Assembly (NCBI GenBank): GCA_013397455.1
Contig: VYZB01000737.1
Coordinates: forward strand, 229,280 to 293,279
DNA from: Crotophaga sulcirostris
Taxonomy: Eukaryota; Chordata; Aves; Cuculiformes; Crotophagidae
Reading direction: 5' to 3'
DNA: 64,000 bases
Each line of letters begins with the position of its first letter. The first letter of the stretch is position 1. The notes beneath the pieces are model-generated. The model had not been told where the DNA came from, did not search any database, and was given only the letters and a program-made list of their open reading frames with translations. A program made the position numbers and the translations under genes. Below, one piece after another: positions 12,068 to 23,299 of the stretch.

Positions 12068-13754
12068 GATTTTTTTTCCCTCCATGGGAAGCAGAGATAT
12101 TTCAGAAGCTAGGAGAAAAACAGGAACTCTTAGGGAAGTAACAATCCCACACTTGTCCAGCTATGGCAAAGATGGTGGACAAGGGAGTAAAAAGTCCAGG
12201 GGACACCACTCAAACACCATGGTCAAGCCAGCTCTTAATGCTCTCCATCTCCTCATGGAGACAGAAGACACATGCCTAGTGCTTGGTTTTGTTTTGTTTG
12301 TTTAGGATTTTTGTTTGTTTTTCTTAAAACTTTTTGGGAAAAGTCAACGTTAAATGCAGTTTTGAAAAGGTAAAATCTTGCACAAAAAGTAAGCTGCAGT
12401 GCCTCCCCTGCCAATCCTTGCTCTGAACTGGAGGAGCACCCCTCAGGATTGGCAGGCCATCAGGAGGCTGGTTTCAGCAATGTGCCCGTGAACACCATGG
12501 TTACAACCAGAGTCATAAAATTCTTTCCTATTCTGATTTTTTGGCAGCCTTCTCTGCACAGAAAGGCCTGGTGATAGACTATAGTCTAGAGACCACAATG
12601 GGAATAACGGAAATTCGGAATGCTCCAAAACCTAATTCTGACACCACTAATGAATAAATTTATTGGACCCGAGGCAGTTCCATTTAATTCATAGATATCT
12701 TAGAAAAGCTTTACAAACAATGGACTGGAAACCATTTCTGGCTGTCACTACTAGGAAAAACCATGCACAGGAACGTACCCTGAAACCTGATATAAAGATT
12801 GCCTAAACAAAAAAAAGACCTGGGACTGAAACAAAAAATGAAAAAAATTCCGGTTGTGGGAAGGCAGGAGGAGCATCATGTTTCAGGCCCTTATAATGTT
12901 TTAATTACTTACATTTCACGGTGCACCGCTTGAAGTCTTCTCCTTTAAAGAAGACCTTTTCACACTCCCAGTACTCCGCCCCTGTATGCTCCGTAGTTCA
13001 CTATTTCTTCTGTTTCTTCAACAGCTTTTAACTTTCTGTTTCAGTGCCACCCAGGAACAGCTACAACTGGTATGGAAGAATTACTTCTGCTGACTGGTGG
13101 TAACCATACACTCACTATACAATAACAGAATTGCTTAATTACACCAATAAACTCTTCTTTAAAATAGCAAACATACTTTCTAAGAATCAGCAGAAAGGGC
13201 TGAAAAACAGAACTAGCAGGAAAAAAAAATAATTAGCCCTCTTTATTTACTCTTCTTTCTGGTAAGCGGCTATTTTTGCAGAACTAATTTCTGCAAAGTG
13301 TTAATGACTAATATATGTCCCTCTCCTATAAACTCTGCTGAAGACTGTTACCTGAGAGTTATCACACACTCATTGCCTTGGACACATTTTCCACATTATT
13401 TGAATATATCCTACCCTTAAAACTATTCTGGCATGACATTAAGGAAGTTGTGGCTCAGGTGGTAAATCCAGGACCATCTTGAAAGGCAAGCTGGAAAATG
13501 AAGCTCTATTCTAATTAAATGGGAAACCACTGGTTGTTAAGATTTTATAAGACTGCCCCTAAGAACAAAAGGCATCTGAAATTTTTGTTGACTGCCTAGT
13601 AGCAGGAGCTATATTCTGGTTCCAAAGCATTCATACTAAAATATAAGCAGCCCTCACATATCTCCATGAGACACAGTTTAAGCCATAGCAGCTCTGAGGC
13701 CCTGTTCTGCTCCAGAAGCAGCTGAGCCCTCAGTAAGCAGTGCCCTTAGCAATA
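12068..13754. other. Non-coding segment with long imperfect hairpin
   Basis: Single-copy sequence without a credible gene. The notable item is an 86-nt imperfect inverted repeat at 12393-12478 (listed separately). A 12-bp AT palindrome lies at 12653-12664. T- and TTTG-rich low complexity occurs at about 12285-12325. Confidence 0.55.
12393..12478. repeat. Imperfect inverted repeat / hairpin (86 nt)
   Basis: Four nested complementary blocks are visible. GCTG (12393-12396) pairs with CAGC (12475-12478). GCCTCC (12401-12406) pairs with GGAGGC (12463-12468). CCTGCCAATCCT (12407-12418) pairs perfectly with AGGATTGGCAGG (12445-12456). TGCTC (12419-12423) pairs with GAGCA (12434-12438), leaving a 10-nt loop. 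The 3' arm carries two 6-nt bulges. It could be a folded RNA, a cruciform-forming site or the remnant of a small inverted-repeat element. I do not recognise a miRNA in it. Confidence 0.6.
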
Positions 13755-13952
13755 ACAGAACCACAGAATGGTTGAGGACACCTTCCACTAGAACTGTTTG
13801 CTCAAAGCTTCATCCAACCTGGCGTTGAACGCTTCAGGGATGGAGCATCCACAACTTCTCTGGGCAGTCTGTGCCATTGTCTAACTGCCCTCACAAGAAA
13901 AAATCTTGTCCTAATATTTAATATAAATCTCCCCTCTTTCAGCTTAAACCAG
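13755..13952 (-). mobile_element. CR1 LINE fragment, antisense, diverged
   Basis: About 200 bp of antisense CR1, from 'accacagaatggttgaggac' through 'cttcatccaacctggcgttg' and 'gggatggagcatccacaact' to 'ctcccctctttcagcttaaa'. Relative to the copies at 8.5 and 57.8 kb it has deletions and many substitutions, so it is older. No coding capacity. Confidence 0.9.
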
Positions 13953-15991
13953 GTCCAGTTCTTTTTCCAATACTTAAGATTTTTGCATCAAAAATCTCTG
14001 CAAAATAACCATGCATGAAAGCTCCCATCCTGCTTGTTTTACAGTAAAAGCACCAGAGTTTATTAAAACAGGAATTCATTTCAGTATATCTGTGCAAATC
14101 AGCTTGTTTGCCTCAGAAGCTCAGTTATCTTCTCAGCTGCCTTTTTTTCCCCCATCCGTTTCTTTTTTTTTTTTTTTTCAAAAAGAATAATATTACAAAG
14201 CATGGACCAGATGCAGGAAGAAATTATTTGGAGGACAGGCCCTTTAGTTGGATTGCTGCAGTGATGGAGATCAGACGTACAGCTTTGGGGGAAACATCTA
14301 ATTTCACGTTTTAAACACCTGCATAAAAAAAAAAATCTCACTGATCAGAGGAATCAGGGGACTGGGATTTATGAACAAGACTGTCAATAGTATAAGAAAC
14401 AGAATACGGTATTTCCAGCTCCCTTGCCAAATATACATTATGACTTTAGTTCATTTTACATAGATTCAAACAAGTAACAAAAAAAAAGGAAAGCAAAAGA
14501 GAGAAATAAAAAAAAGCAAAATTGGTCTCACAGTCTACAGAAACATCAGGGATTAAATGTCAATAGCAAATCTCTCAGTGCTTCCTGCTACCACGCCAAA
14601 TAAAGCCTGCTTCCAAGCCAAACATCTGCTTTGTCTGTCTCAAACAGGAATTCATGAGAAGGAAATGTAGCACCCTTAACCACTGTGGTCAAAAGAGAAC
14701 ATTTTTTAAATTCCACTTTATTCAATGATTTACCCGTAAAATCTCTGAAAAAGTAGTATTTAAAGTAGTATGCAAAAAAACCCTGATTCTGCTATTTGTA
14801 CTCTGTTCCTCAAGGGCTTGCATGACCAAGACATCATTCATCAATCATGCAAATGTATTGGCAAGAATATTCACCCTGGCTAATGCTTTTTACAGAAGTT
14901 CCAGTTCCACATACATTAACTTTGAAAGAATAAACCAGACTGATGTTTATTATGTGCACATGTAAATAGAACCCCCTCTCCCTTTTGCTCTCTAAAATAT
15001 CAAGTGTTTCAATGATATTAACATTACTTTGGGAGTAAAGTTTTCTCTGTGTCTAATCCTATCAAACCTCCACAATAACTACAGAGGATTCCATAGCATT
15101 CCTGTTTTCCTGCTCTTGGTTCCCAATAACAAATATCACTGTAAACTACAGCACGTGCTGAAAATTGATGTGGCAAATTAAAATATACAGACACCTTTCT
15201 AGGTCAAGATTTCCAGCAGACTGCATCAGAGCATTTTGTAGCAGAGTATTTTGATGTCCCAGGCAGATGAGGCTTCTTGGGAACTGCATTCAAAATTCTC
15301 TGTGATCATTTATGAAGGCTGATGAAATATTTCCTGATATACAATAAGAGACCAATCTCTAGGACAAGTTGAATCTTTTCAAATGAAAACAAGATTTTTA
15401 CAATTTCAGGTAATAGACCATACTCCTCCTTTCCAGAAACAATATTCTAGTTAGATGTCAAAACAGGTGCAGGCAAACTTGTTCCTGTGAACAACTAAAA
15501 TTGTTCCTGTGCGTTTTACAGAGGTAAACATTTCTCAGATCTGTTTCACTCAAGCAATTACATATTTTTTGTAATAAAAACCAAGTTTTTATGACGACAT
15601 ATCAAACAGCTCAAAACAAATGACGAAGAACAGTAAAATATATAAAATCAGGTTCCACTTACATTTGAGTTTGTTTTGTTCAGCTGAACTGTACCAATAT
15701 ACACCATCAGAAAACCTTGCCAATACATTCCTAGTATCCATATAATAATTTGTGTATGCAGTTAATTAACCCTCACCCCACTGCGCTGAGACACTCAAGT
15801 CAACTTTCTTCTGCTACAAATGTATCAACTAGCATAAACTACAGTAGGAAGGGGCAAAACTCAAATTAACCTTCTTGTTCCTTAATACTGTGATAAGTCT
15901 TACAGATCACAGTGCACTTAAGAGCCATGGAGTTGAAGGACACAGGAACTATACTCCTGTACAGAAAAGAATTAACATTTCGAACAGCATT
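13953..15991. other. Non-coding single-copy segment
   Basis: No gene or repeat family recognised. It contains a 16-T run at 14163-14178, with low-complexity frames on both sides of it, and A-rich patches at about 14480-14515. Confidence 0.6.
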
Positions 15992-16056
15992 ATCATAGAA
16001 ACATTAAGGTTGGTAAAGACCTCTAAGATCATCAAAATGATCAAGTCCAACTGTCA
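15992..16056 (-). mobile_element. CR1 LINE fragment, antisense, very short
   Basis: About 65 bp resembling the antisense 3' tip of CR1: 'atcatagaaacattaaggtt' and 'aagacctctaagatcatc', then 'tcaagtccaactgtcat'. It belongs to the same CR1 group as the copies at 16.2 and 45.9 kb. It ends only about 140 bp before the next antisense CR1, so it may be a separate short insertion or part of a rearranged one. Confidence 0.8.
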
Positions 16057-16195
16057 TTATTTGTCTATGAATTTCGAACAGAGTTCAAAGCTCTGGTGAA
16101 AACACTGCCATGGGGAACAGGAAGGAAAGTAGAGACAAAATCAAGGTAATCCACAAGTGCAGACCAGCACACACAAAACCCCCCAACAATAAATC

Positions 16196-16513
16196 AATCA
16201 CAGAATCACAGAATGGTTTCAGTTGGAAAAGACCTTTAAGATCATCGAGTTCAACCATCAGTCGAGCCCCTCTAAGTCCACCACTAGACCATGTCCCCAC
16301 ATACGACATCGACTTGTATTTTAAACACCTTCAGGGATGGTGAATCAACCACCTCCCTGGGCAGCCTGTGCCAATGCTTGATAACCCTTTCAGTAAAGAA
16401 ATTCCTCCTAATATCCAACCTAAATCTTCCCTGGTGCATCTTGAGGCCATTTCCCCTTGTCCTGTCACCAACTACCAGGGAGAAGAGACCAAATCCCACC
16501 TCGCTACAATCCA
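16196..16513 (-). mobile_element. CR1 LINE fragment, antisense
   Basis: About 320 bp of antisense CR1: 'cagaatcacagaatggtttc', 'agatcatcgagttcaaccat', 'gggcagcctgtgccaatgct' and 'tgaggccatttccccttgtc'. It ends in the 'ggagaagagacc' block next to the reverse-transcriptase C-terminus. Frames at 16284-16626 derive from it. It is well preserved and of the same group as 45.9 kb. Confidence 0.95.
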
Positions 16514-18620
16514 CAGCACTATCAAAAGATGAACAAAAAAGCTCAGTAAATTTAGCATCTGTTATGACTGTGAGGTCTCTCAGAAAAAAAAAAAAAAAGA
16601 TAGTGAGCTCTCAGCAATGGAGGTAAAGAAACAGAAGTTCAAGTCTTATTAGATGTGAATATGTCTGCAGTTCAGTTTCAGTTTGGATAAATCAGCAACT
16701 AAAAAATAAATCCTAATTATTTTGGGAATAGAAAACAGATTTTCTTTTCTTTCTACTAGCCAAGAGTATTGGCATTGTTATTCAGATCTTACAGAAGTAA
16801 ATGGTAGACCCTAATAGTGAAAGGGTTTCCAATAAATAATATTTACTTAGTGTATATTATTTTAAAAGGGTATTTTTGTTAGAGCTTGCTGGAGTTTTCA
16901 GTTGTTTTTACCTTGTAAATCTCTTGTATCAGTTTCAAGCCAAAGTCATGTTTCCACATGAAATATTAATATTCTCATTTTACACTAGTGGGCATGCTGC
17001 ATTTCAACAAGCTGCAACTTGCTGTTAAATGTAGCTTGCATTGCTGGGGAAACATCACATTTTTAGGTCAACATTTCAAACAAAATCAGGCATTAAGCAT
17101 CTTGGTGCAATACAGGATTGGTGGATGGTTATCCTCCCTTTAATCATACTGTGTATTTATTAATCCTTAAACACACTGATAATTCAAGGATTACTAAGAG
17201 ATATTCCTCCATAATAAGGAACTACTCTGCGTGAATCTATATGCTATTGGTGGAAGTTCTTTTACACTGTTCTTACTCTAGTTAACAGAGAAGCAAACAG
17301 GAAATAGAAACAGATTTGAAAAGAACTGTTAAAGTGATGAAACAGATTTTTTAAAAAATTAAATCCTTCAGACCCTCAGACCTGTTTCCTCAAATTTGCT
17401 GCTACCATGGACATTGGAACATGGAGAACTTAGCTCCAAGTCAGACCACCTGGTAGGCTCCTGAAAAGCCAGGAAGGCCTGGGAACTTTTGTATCTCAGT
17501 GAAATGAAAGACCTTTTCCCATCCAGCCACGCTTAATTGCTCTGTGTATTTCCTGGCTATGGCAAAGGCAATGAGTTGCTCCTCAGTTCACCAGAGCCCT
17601 TTCTATAGTTAATTTACGGGGAAAAAAACCCCAAAACTAAGGTGGTGGAGGGGAGCATGAAAGAGTAGCTAAGCAAAAAGTGTTACTGGACTTAAAGCAA
17701 CCTGGATCTAATTCCTAATTTTTAATTTGCTATATGGTTTTGAGCATATGTATTTAACCTGTCCTACCAGAGCTGCTTTCTGTTTCACCTCTTTCTTAGA
17801 TATACACAACGCAGTAATGACTGCGACCTCCACAGATATTTTGTTAGAGAGTAGCCAGTGTACATCTCTAGGTACCACGCTACACCCACACACCTGCTCT
17901 CCATTAGTGGTTTCTATCTTTTCTGCTATCCAGAATAATTTTCTCATAAAGGTGTATTCCAGAATACAGTCACACAGGAGCTTCTTAACAGTTAAGACCG
18001 CAAGAGCTTTTCCAGAACAAAGAACACCTGTAATCTCTGTAAAACTTGCAGGAGAAATACAGGACACTAAGTTGGAATGTGCGGGAATTAAATCAGGGGA
18101 GTATTTTGTTTTAGAAACCCAAATAAAGTTTCCAAGGCACAAAAGAAAGCAAGCAGACCTTTAGATGAGTCAAGCAGTTAATAACTTACTTTATAATGTG
18201 GGGCTAATTTTTATCAACTTACCTTGCCATCAGTCAGTTGCCATCTTATCTGGGAATTTTATTATCACAGCTCATTTTTAACTTAATCTTTGGAATATTT
18301 CCCAAGAGTGATTCCTTGGAATTTAAAAAAGAAACAAAAACTTTGACCAAATTGGAAATTAATGAGACGCCATTCGTCAATTCTCTGCAAGCAGGCACTA
18401 GATTTGTAAATGTGAATATTTAGGAAATTTGGACATCTCAAATGTAATTCATTTCTGTGCATCTTTTAACATGGCATATATCGAAAGACTTCTTTGTAGA
18501 TGTGCTGTTGCTAAACTCATGAAGGACTCCTTCCCTACTGTCAGCCAAATAAATAATTTAATTGTACACTACTACTCCTTTGAAATATCTTCACATGACA
18601 GCAGGTAGGAAGAGACTATT

Positions 18621-18656
18621 ATTTTCTAATTAACGTAATTATAATCTAATTGATTG
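18621..18656. promoter_or_regulatory. TAAT-rich cluster, possible homeodomain binding sites
   Basis: Within 36 bp there are the homeodomain-type cores TAATTA (twice), TAATCTAATTG and ATTGATTG. Such clusters are typical of developmental enhancers, but they also arise by chance in AT-rich DNA. Only cross-species conservation would distinguish the two. Confidence 0.2.
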
Positions 18657-20250
18657 AACTGGTTTTTAGGAGACAAAAAACTTCTGCACACCAATACTTC
18701 CCATATGACCTGAGCACCATTCACTTGACAATTCTGCAAATGTTTGAGTCAAGTATTGGACACAAAACTCTGTTAAACTGAAATCTGGCCTGTTGCCACA
18801 CATTAATTATTAAGAGCTTGTGACGGGGGTTATGAGAGAAGCATGAAGGGAAAGAGGGAGATGAAAGAGCACTAAGGAATGAGAAGACATAGCAGTAACT
18901 CAGAAAATATTAAAATTACAGTAAAATGCTCACAAAAATGAAAACAAATGTTAGAAAATGTGAATGTTTAGTTAAATCAAACAAGTAACTTAAACCGCAT
19001 CCTAGGAGACATGAAGCACAGGAAGGACATGGACAACAATTTCACTGTCTTAGTTAACCCCACAGGGCTGAAAACTCGTCATTAAACAACACAGGATGTA
19101 AAGTAATAGATTCGCAATCTAGAGTTCCAGCACGAAGAACAGACACTCTTGCAATTGTGTCTGTAAGTTTTGGATCTATCTCACTGTCTAAAGGAGGAAG
19201 GTTATGGAAAGAGTTTTACTTAATTTGTATCTGTTATTTTTCATTTGACTAATTGATAAAATCAGAATTAGGTTTTTTACAAATGCATTTCAAATGGTTG
19301 GGAAGAAATTTCTGATTTTTAAGACCAAACATAGCTGTGTTCATCTGGACTGCTCCTGTGGCCTGTGTGCTGCTGCCAGGAATAAAGGAATTTTTCAAAC
19401 TGCTATATAGCTAAGAACAGACCTGTCCAGCTTGTTTCCCCTTGTCATAGCAACTTCTGAAATACAAATACAGCTGATACAGCAAAATGTTAAGAGCTGC
19501 TTCTTTGCTTCTTTCTCTCATGCAGTTAGGATTAATTCGATTAGTTCACATATTTTTAGTACATATAAAATATTTCAGATTAATTTCAGTCATCTAGTAC
19601 TGCGTATAATCTAATGATATGACTACCAGATTCAACCACAGATCAGTTTGCCTATCTCCTGAACTAAAAGTCACAACACAAAGGACTGCAGCATGAAGGT
19701 ACTCATCCTCTCCAACTCCTCTGCTTCATTACAGGCCAAAGGAACTTATAGGAATTTACAGGATAACCAAAAACCTAAATTGTCTAAAGCATCTGAAGCA
19801 GGAAAGGAGGAATGGTTATTTCACACTTCAACAACCTTCTAGTCTTCAGTTTCTTATAGATAAGCCTGCCGTGGCTGAACAAGCCCCCCTACCTTAAGAA
19901 CCACCAAAAGATGTACACATTACTCCACTTGGTTATTTGCAAAATTAACATAACAGCAGTCCAACCCTATCCCATCTGTGTATCAGTATTAATTTTGTCA
20001 CACCAAAATGAGGATAGCAATTTTTGGGGGGCAAGAAGTTTGCCTATACTTGTTCTGATAAGAACCCAGATTAGTTTTCGTCTTTAACAAAGCAAGGAAA
20101 ATCCAATGACACTAAAATACACATTGAAAACCTCAGTTCCATTATTTTACAATACTTGATGAGTGTTTGTCATCTTTTTTTTTTAATATATGGTAGTAGA
20201 TAGATAATAGTAAGAAAACGACATACTTCGGAAAGATTTAGTTAGTACTT

Positions 20251-20540
20251 CAGATTAATTAAGATTAATGAAAGGCTTCCAAACTAGCCCTCTAGTGCAT
20301 CATGCACAGCCTATTAAGCTTGACACAGTAAGCTTTTTCTCATGGCCTTGACTGCAATGACTATTTAATGTATCTGCTGTGTGCTGTCCCCTAGGACCAC
20401 AAAATAGACTTTATAAACTGTTAGGACAAACACTGACGTGCATCTAACTTTGTTTATCGCTGAAGCCAGGCCAAACAGTGGTGATTGGAGGTCTTCTGCT
20501 AAACAATGTTTATGCGCTAATTAGTCCACTTCCTAAACGA
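20251..20540. promoter_or_regulatory. Possible conserved non-coding element
   Basis: The 5' edge carries 'cagattaattaagattaatg', with several TAAT cores. The following roughly 270 bp have an even base composition and no low complexity, and include SOX-like (AACAATG) and AT-rich (TTTATAAAC) motifs. I infer a possible regulatory element from its texture only; no alignment was available. Confidence 0.17.
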
Positions 20541-21012
20541 GATGTTCCAAGAAAAACTAAAAATATATGGCAAACTGCCACTAACTTGCAGTCTTGTCAA
20601 GAATATTAGTTTGCAGACAGACCTGGACAGGTAACAAATGATAAATTCAAAAGGATGGGCCAACATGTCTGGCTAAACAACATAAAGAAATTCTCCATTG
20701 AGAAAGGAAATCGGTTCTGTGGTTTTAATTCAGATGGAACCAAAACAGTCAACTTGTAACGGTGGAAAAAATATACTATTGTACAAGTCAAGATAGAACA
20801 TCACCGGCGAGGGTGCCTCTGAGAAATTAACGTTGTACTTTGGTTGGAAATGCACTATACTACTGTTTAGCTCAGACTACTAACAAAATCCTAATGAGGA
20901 TAAGTCTGCCAAATGATTTACAAAACTAAATCATTCAGACTTTTGAAGACAGCAAATTAAACCAGTCAGAGACAAACAAAATCTGGTTGTATTTTACAGA
21001 CAAACAGCCCAT

Positions 21013-21034
21013 GGTGGCGGGGGGCGGGGGGAGG
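21013..21034 (+). repeat. G-rich tract, potential G-quadruplex
   Basis: Runs of G2, G6, G6 and G3 separated by single bases. The tract could fold as a G-quadruplex on the plus strand. No gene start is apparent next to it. Confidence 0.6.
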
Positions 21035-22921
21035 GAAAGAGTTTTAAAAAGGACTGCAAATCCAGCAAGGCCGAATTCTAATGTCCCCATTCACAGGTAG
21101 CTCTTGGGCAAGGAGGGGACAGGAGGATGAGATAAAGAAAAAGAGAAGCCACTGACAGGGAGACAAAGCTACAAGATCACAGTAAGGAAGGTGAGCAAAA
21201 ATGGCCTCAAGGGAAACATCCCTCTCTCCCTTACAGGATGGCTTTAGTTATAAGACTGGGCTCTGGAACATACATGGTTTTGTTTACCCTTCATATGATC
21301 AAGGTTTTTGTATTATGTATAATAGAATAATTTGAAAAGAGAAGCAAAACATCCAGATATGAAGATCCTCAGTGCTCTCTTTAAACAAACAAACAAAAAA
21401 AGGTAAGTCGCATCTCAGCTGCTCAGAAAACATAGTAAGAGCATAGGTGTTTTCATGCACTGGTCTCAAGTCACAGAAAGTCCTTCAGAGCACAAGCAGC
21501 TAGTACAAGGCTGAGTACAAGAGGATCCTGATCTCTAGACACTACCACGTTATCAGTATCCCTGGTAATCAGAAATGCCTTTTGCTCTGTTTAATGAAAG
21601 GAGGAAAAACTCTTGACCTGGAATTTCAAGCTAACTTTGCAAATTTTGTCTTTTGACCCCATAGTCTCTGACCTGCGTTTCATTTCACTCTGATGCTGGA
21701 AGACTTCCTCGCGCCGTTATAGCCAAGTGCCAGACGTGCAGTCTGATCTGGTCCGGATCTTCAAAAACCTTATCTCCAGCCAGCAACTTCCTCTGCTACT
21801 ACAAAGGAGACTTGGACCACGGCTGACTCCCTGCTGTACCTCCAAATGGGGCCAAAAAGAGCAAAATCCATAAGCTCGCCTAACAGATTCCAGGCGCCTC
21901 AGCACTCCCATGGCTTCCTCTCCTTGCCCTGCAGGGCAGCCTCTTGCTCAGACACCTTGGGCTAAAAGGGGCTCCCTCCTACCATCTGTGCCTTCAGAGC
22001 CTGCAGTCATGGCTACGAAACACATACCAAAGTCTCAAGAGGGTCCATTCTCCTTCCTACTCACAGCTTCAAATACTTTTTCCCTCTATCGCCAGGTACC
22101 ATGTGAACAACCGATAAGAGCAACTAGCTCCAAACCGTCCTGTTTTTAAGCAAGGAGATGCAGGGGAAAGGAAGGGGAAAAGGCACTTGTTCCCTGAGGA
22201 GCTGGGAGGTAAGCACCCATGCAACAGGATGCACCCTGCAGTAAGACAAAATTCCCTTCAGGATATGGAAAAGTGCAAGGTGGCAAAGGATAAGCACAGT
22301 AGACATAAATTAGGTCCATGAACGAACACCTAATCATTTCTAGGATGCATCTGGGAGCTGTGCTTAGTTTCTCGGTTTGGACTTCCAAGTGGCACTACAC
22401 CCAGCCTGGCTAAGTGATTCACTTGGCAGTAGGACATGGCTGCAATAAACCCCTCCTACTGTGAATCTTATTTCACCAATCTAGAAAAATCAGTGGTTTC
22501 TCATCTTCATCTTTTCTAAACCACAGAATCTTCATATTAACCTTCCTAAATCCCACATTCCCTCTTCTGCAGCTGCCTTCTTTTTTTGTTCATTTGTTTT
22601 CACAGTTACCAAAAATCAAGGGCACAGTATTCCTTGGAGGTTATAATCTAAGAAAACAATCACTACCAATAGTTCAGCACTGTCAAAAGAAAGTAAACAG
22701 CTCATAAGCTATTAAAATTGTTCCTTCAAAACCTCCAACTCAAAAGACTGGTAATTTCATTTATTTATTAATAGATTCTTATATCAACCCACATTTTCTC
22801 TTTAATTCAGTTCTTAATCTCCAGACCCATTAAAGGAATAAATTGCCTTTCCAACGATGGGGAAACCCATGAAGGACACAAGGGTGCTTAGTTAATTCAC
22901 AAACACATCACGTTGCTGGTA

Positions 22922-22986
22922 GAGGAGAACACAGTGTTTGCAGCTTTGTTTATGCTTGTGGATGCCAAAGGATATGCTCAAAAGGT
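22922..22986 (+). other. Candidate open exon, weak
   Basis: A plus-strand open segment begins after 'gttgctggtag' and ends in CAAAAG|GTACGT. The translation includes ENTVFAALFMLVDAKGYAQK, and the frame stays open for another 60 codons beyond the donor. Composition is protein-like but no family is recognised, and the acceptor has a poor pyrimidine tract. Confidence 0.12.
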
Positions 22987-23248
22987 ACGTGTAATCAGCA
23001 ACCTGCAGAGTATAATTAAGAATAAAGGACAATGCTCCACACGTGGTATATATTACAAACATCATCAGTTTCAGAAGACTTCTTTCCTAAAACATGAAAA
23101 CATTGCAAAAATTTATGGCCTCAGTATAAATGAATTTGTCACGCAAGTTTTAAGACTGCTCCCATGATTGGCAAACTTGATGTATTTCCATTTATTTGCC
23201 ATTTCTTTATAAAGAAAGAATATTATTTGACATTTCTTTAAAAAGCAA

Positions 23249-23299
23249 GATGATCTTTAAGGTCCCTTCCAACCCAAACCATTGTATGATTCTATGATT
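23249..23299 (+). mobile_element. CR1 LINE, 3'-tip fragment
   Basis: Only about 50 bp remain: 'gatgatctttaaggtccctt' then 'ccaacccaaaccattgtatg' and the terminal 'attctatgatt' octamers. It is one of the shortest CR1 insertions here and illustrates extreme 5' truncation. The intact terminal repeats argue for a real insertion end and not random similarity. Confidence 0.88.

Larger units (their letters stand above)
16514..23248. other. Long CR1-free single-copy segment with AT/TAAT-rich patches
   Basis: About 6.7 kb without a recognised repeat or gene. It contains a 15-A run (16584-16598), a 12-bp palindrome 'aatattaatatt' (16962-16973), TAAT-rich clusters at 18621-18656 and 20251-20270, and a G-rich tract at 21013-21034. 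Overlapping frames of about 145 codons lie on opposite strands at 17708-18164 with no coding signature. A plus-strand open segment at 22922-22986 is described separately. Confidence 0.5.

Noticed and set aside
17708..18164. Overlapping frames of about 145 codons on opposite strands; the 5' part also vaguely resembles a MIR-type SINE
   Set aside because: Neither translation is protein-like, and the SINE resemblance ('tttaacctgtcc … ctttctgtttcacctc') is too weak to call by eye.
21121..21189. Plus-strand exon-like segment ending at GGAAG|GTGAGC after a good acceptor near 21096
   Set aside because: All three frames contain stops, so it is not coding. A lncRNA exon cannot be excluded but is unsupported.
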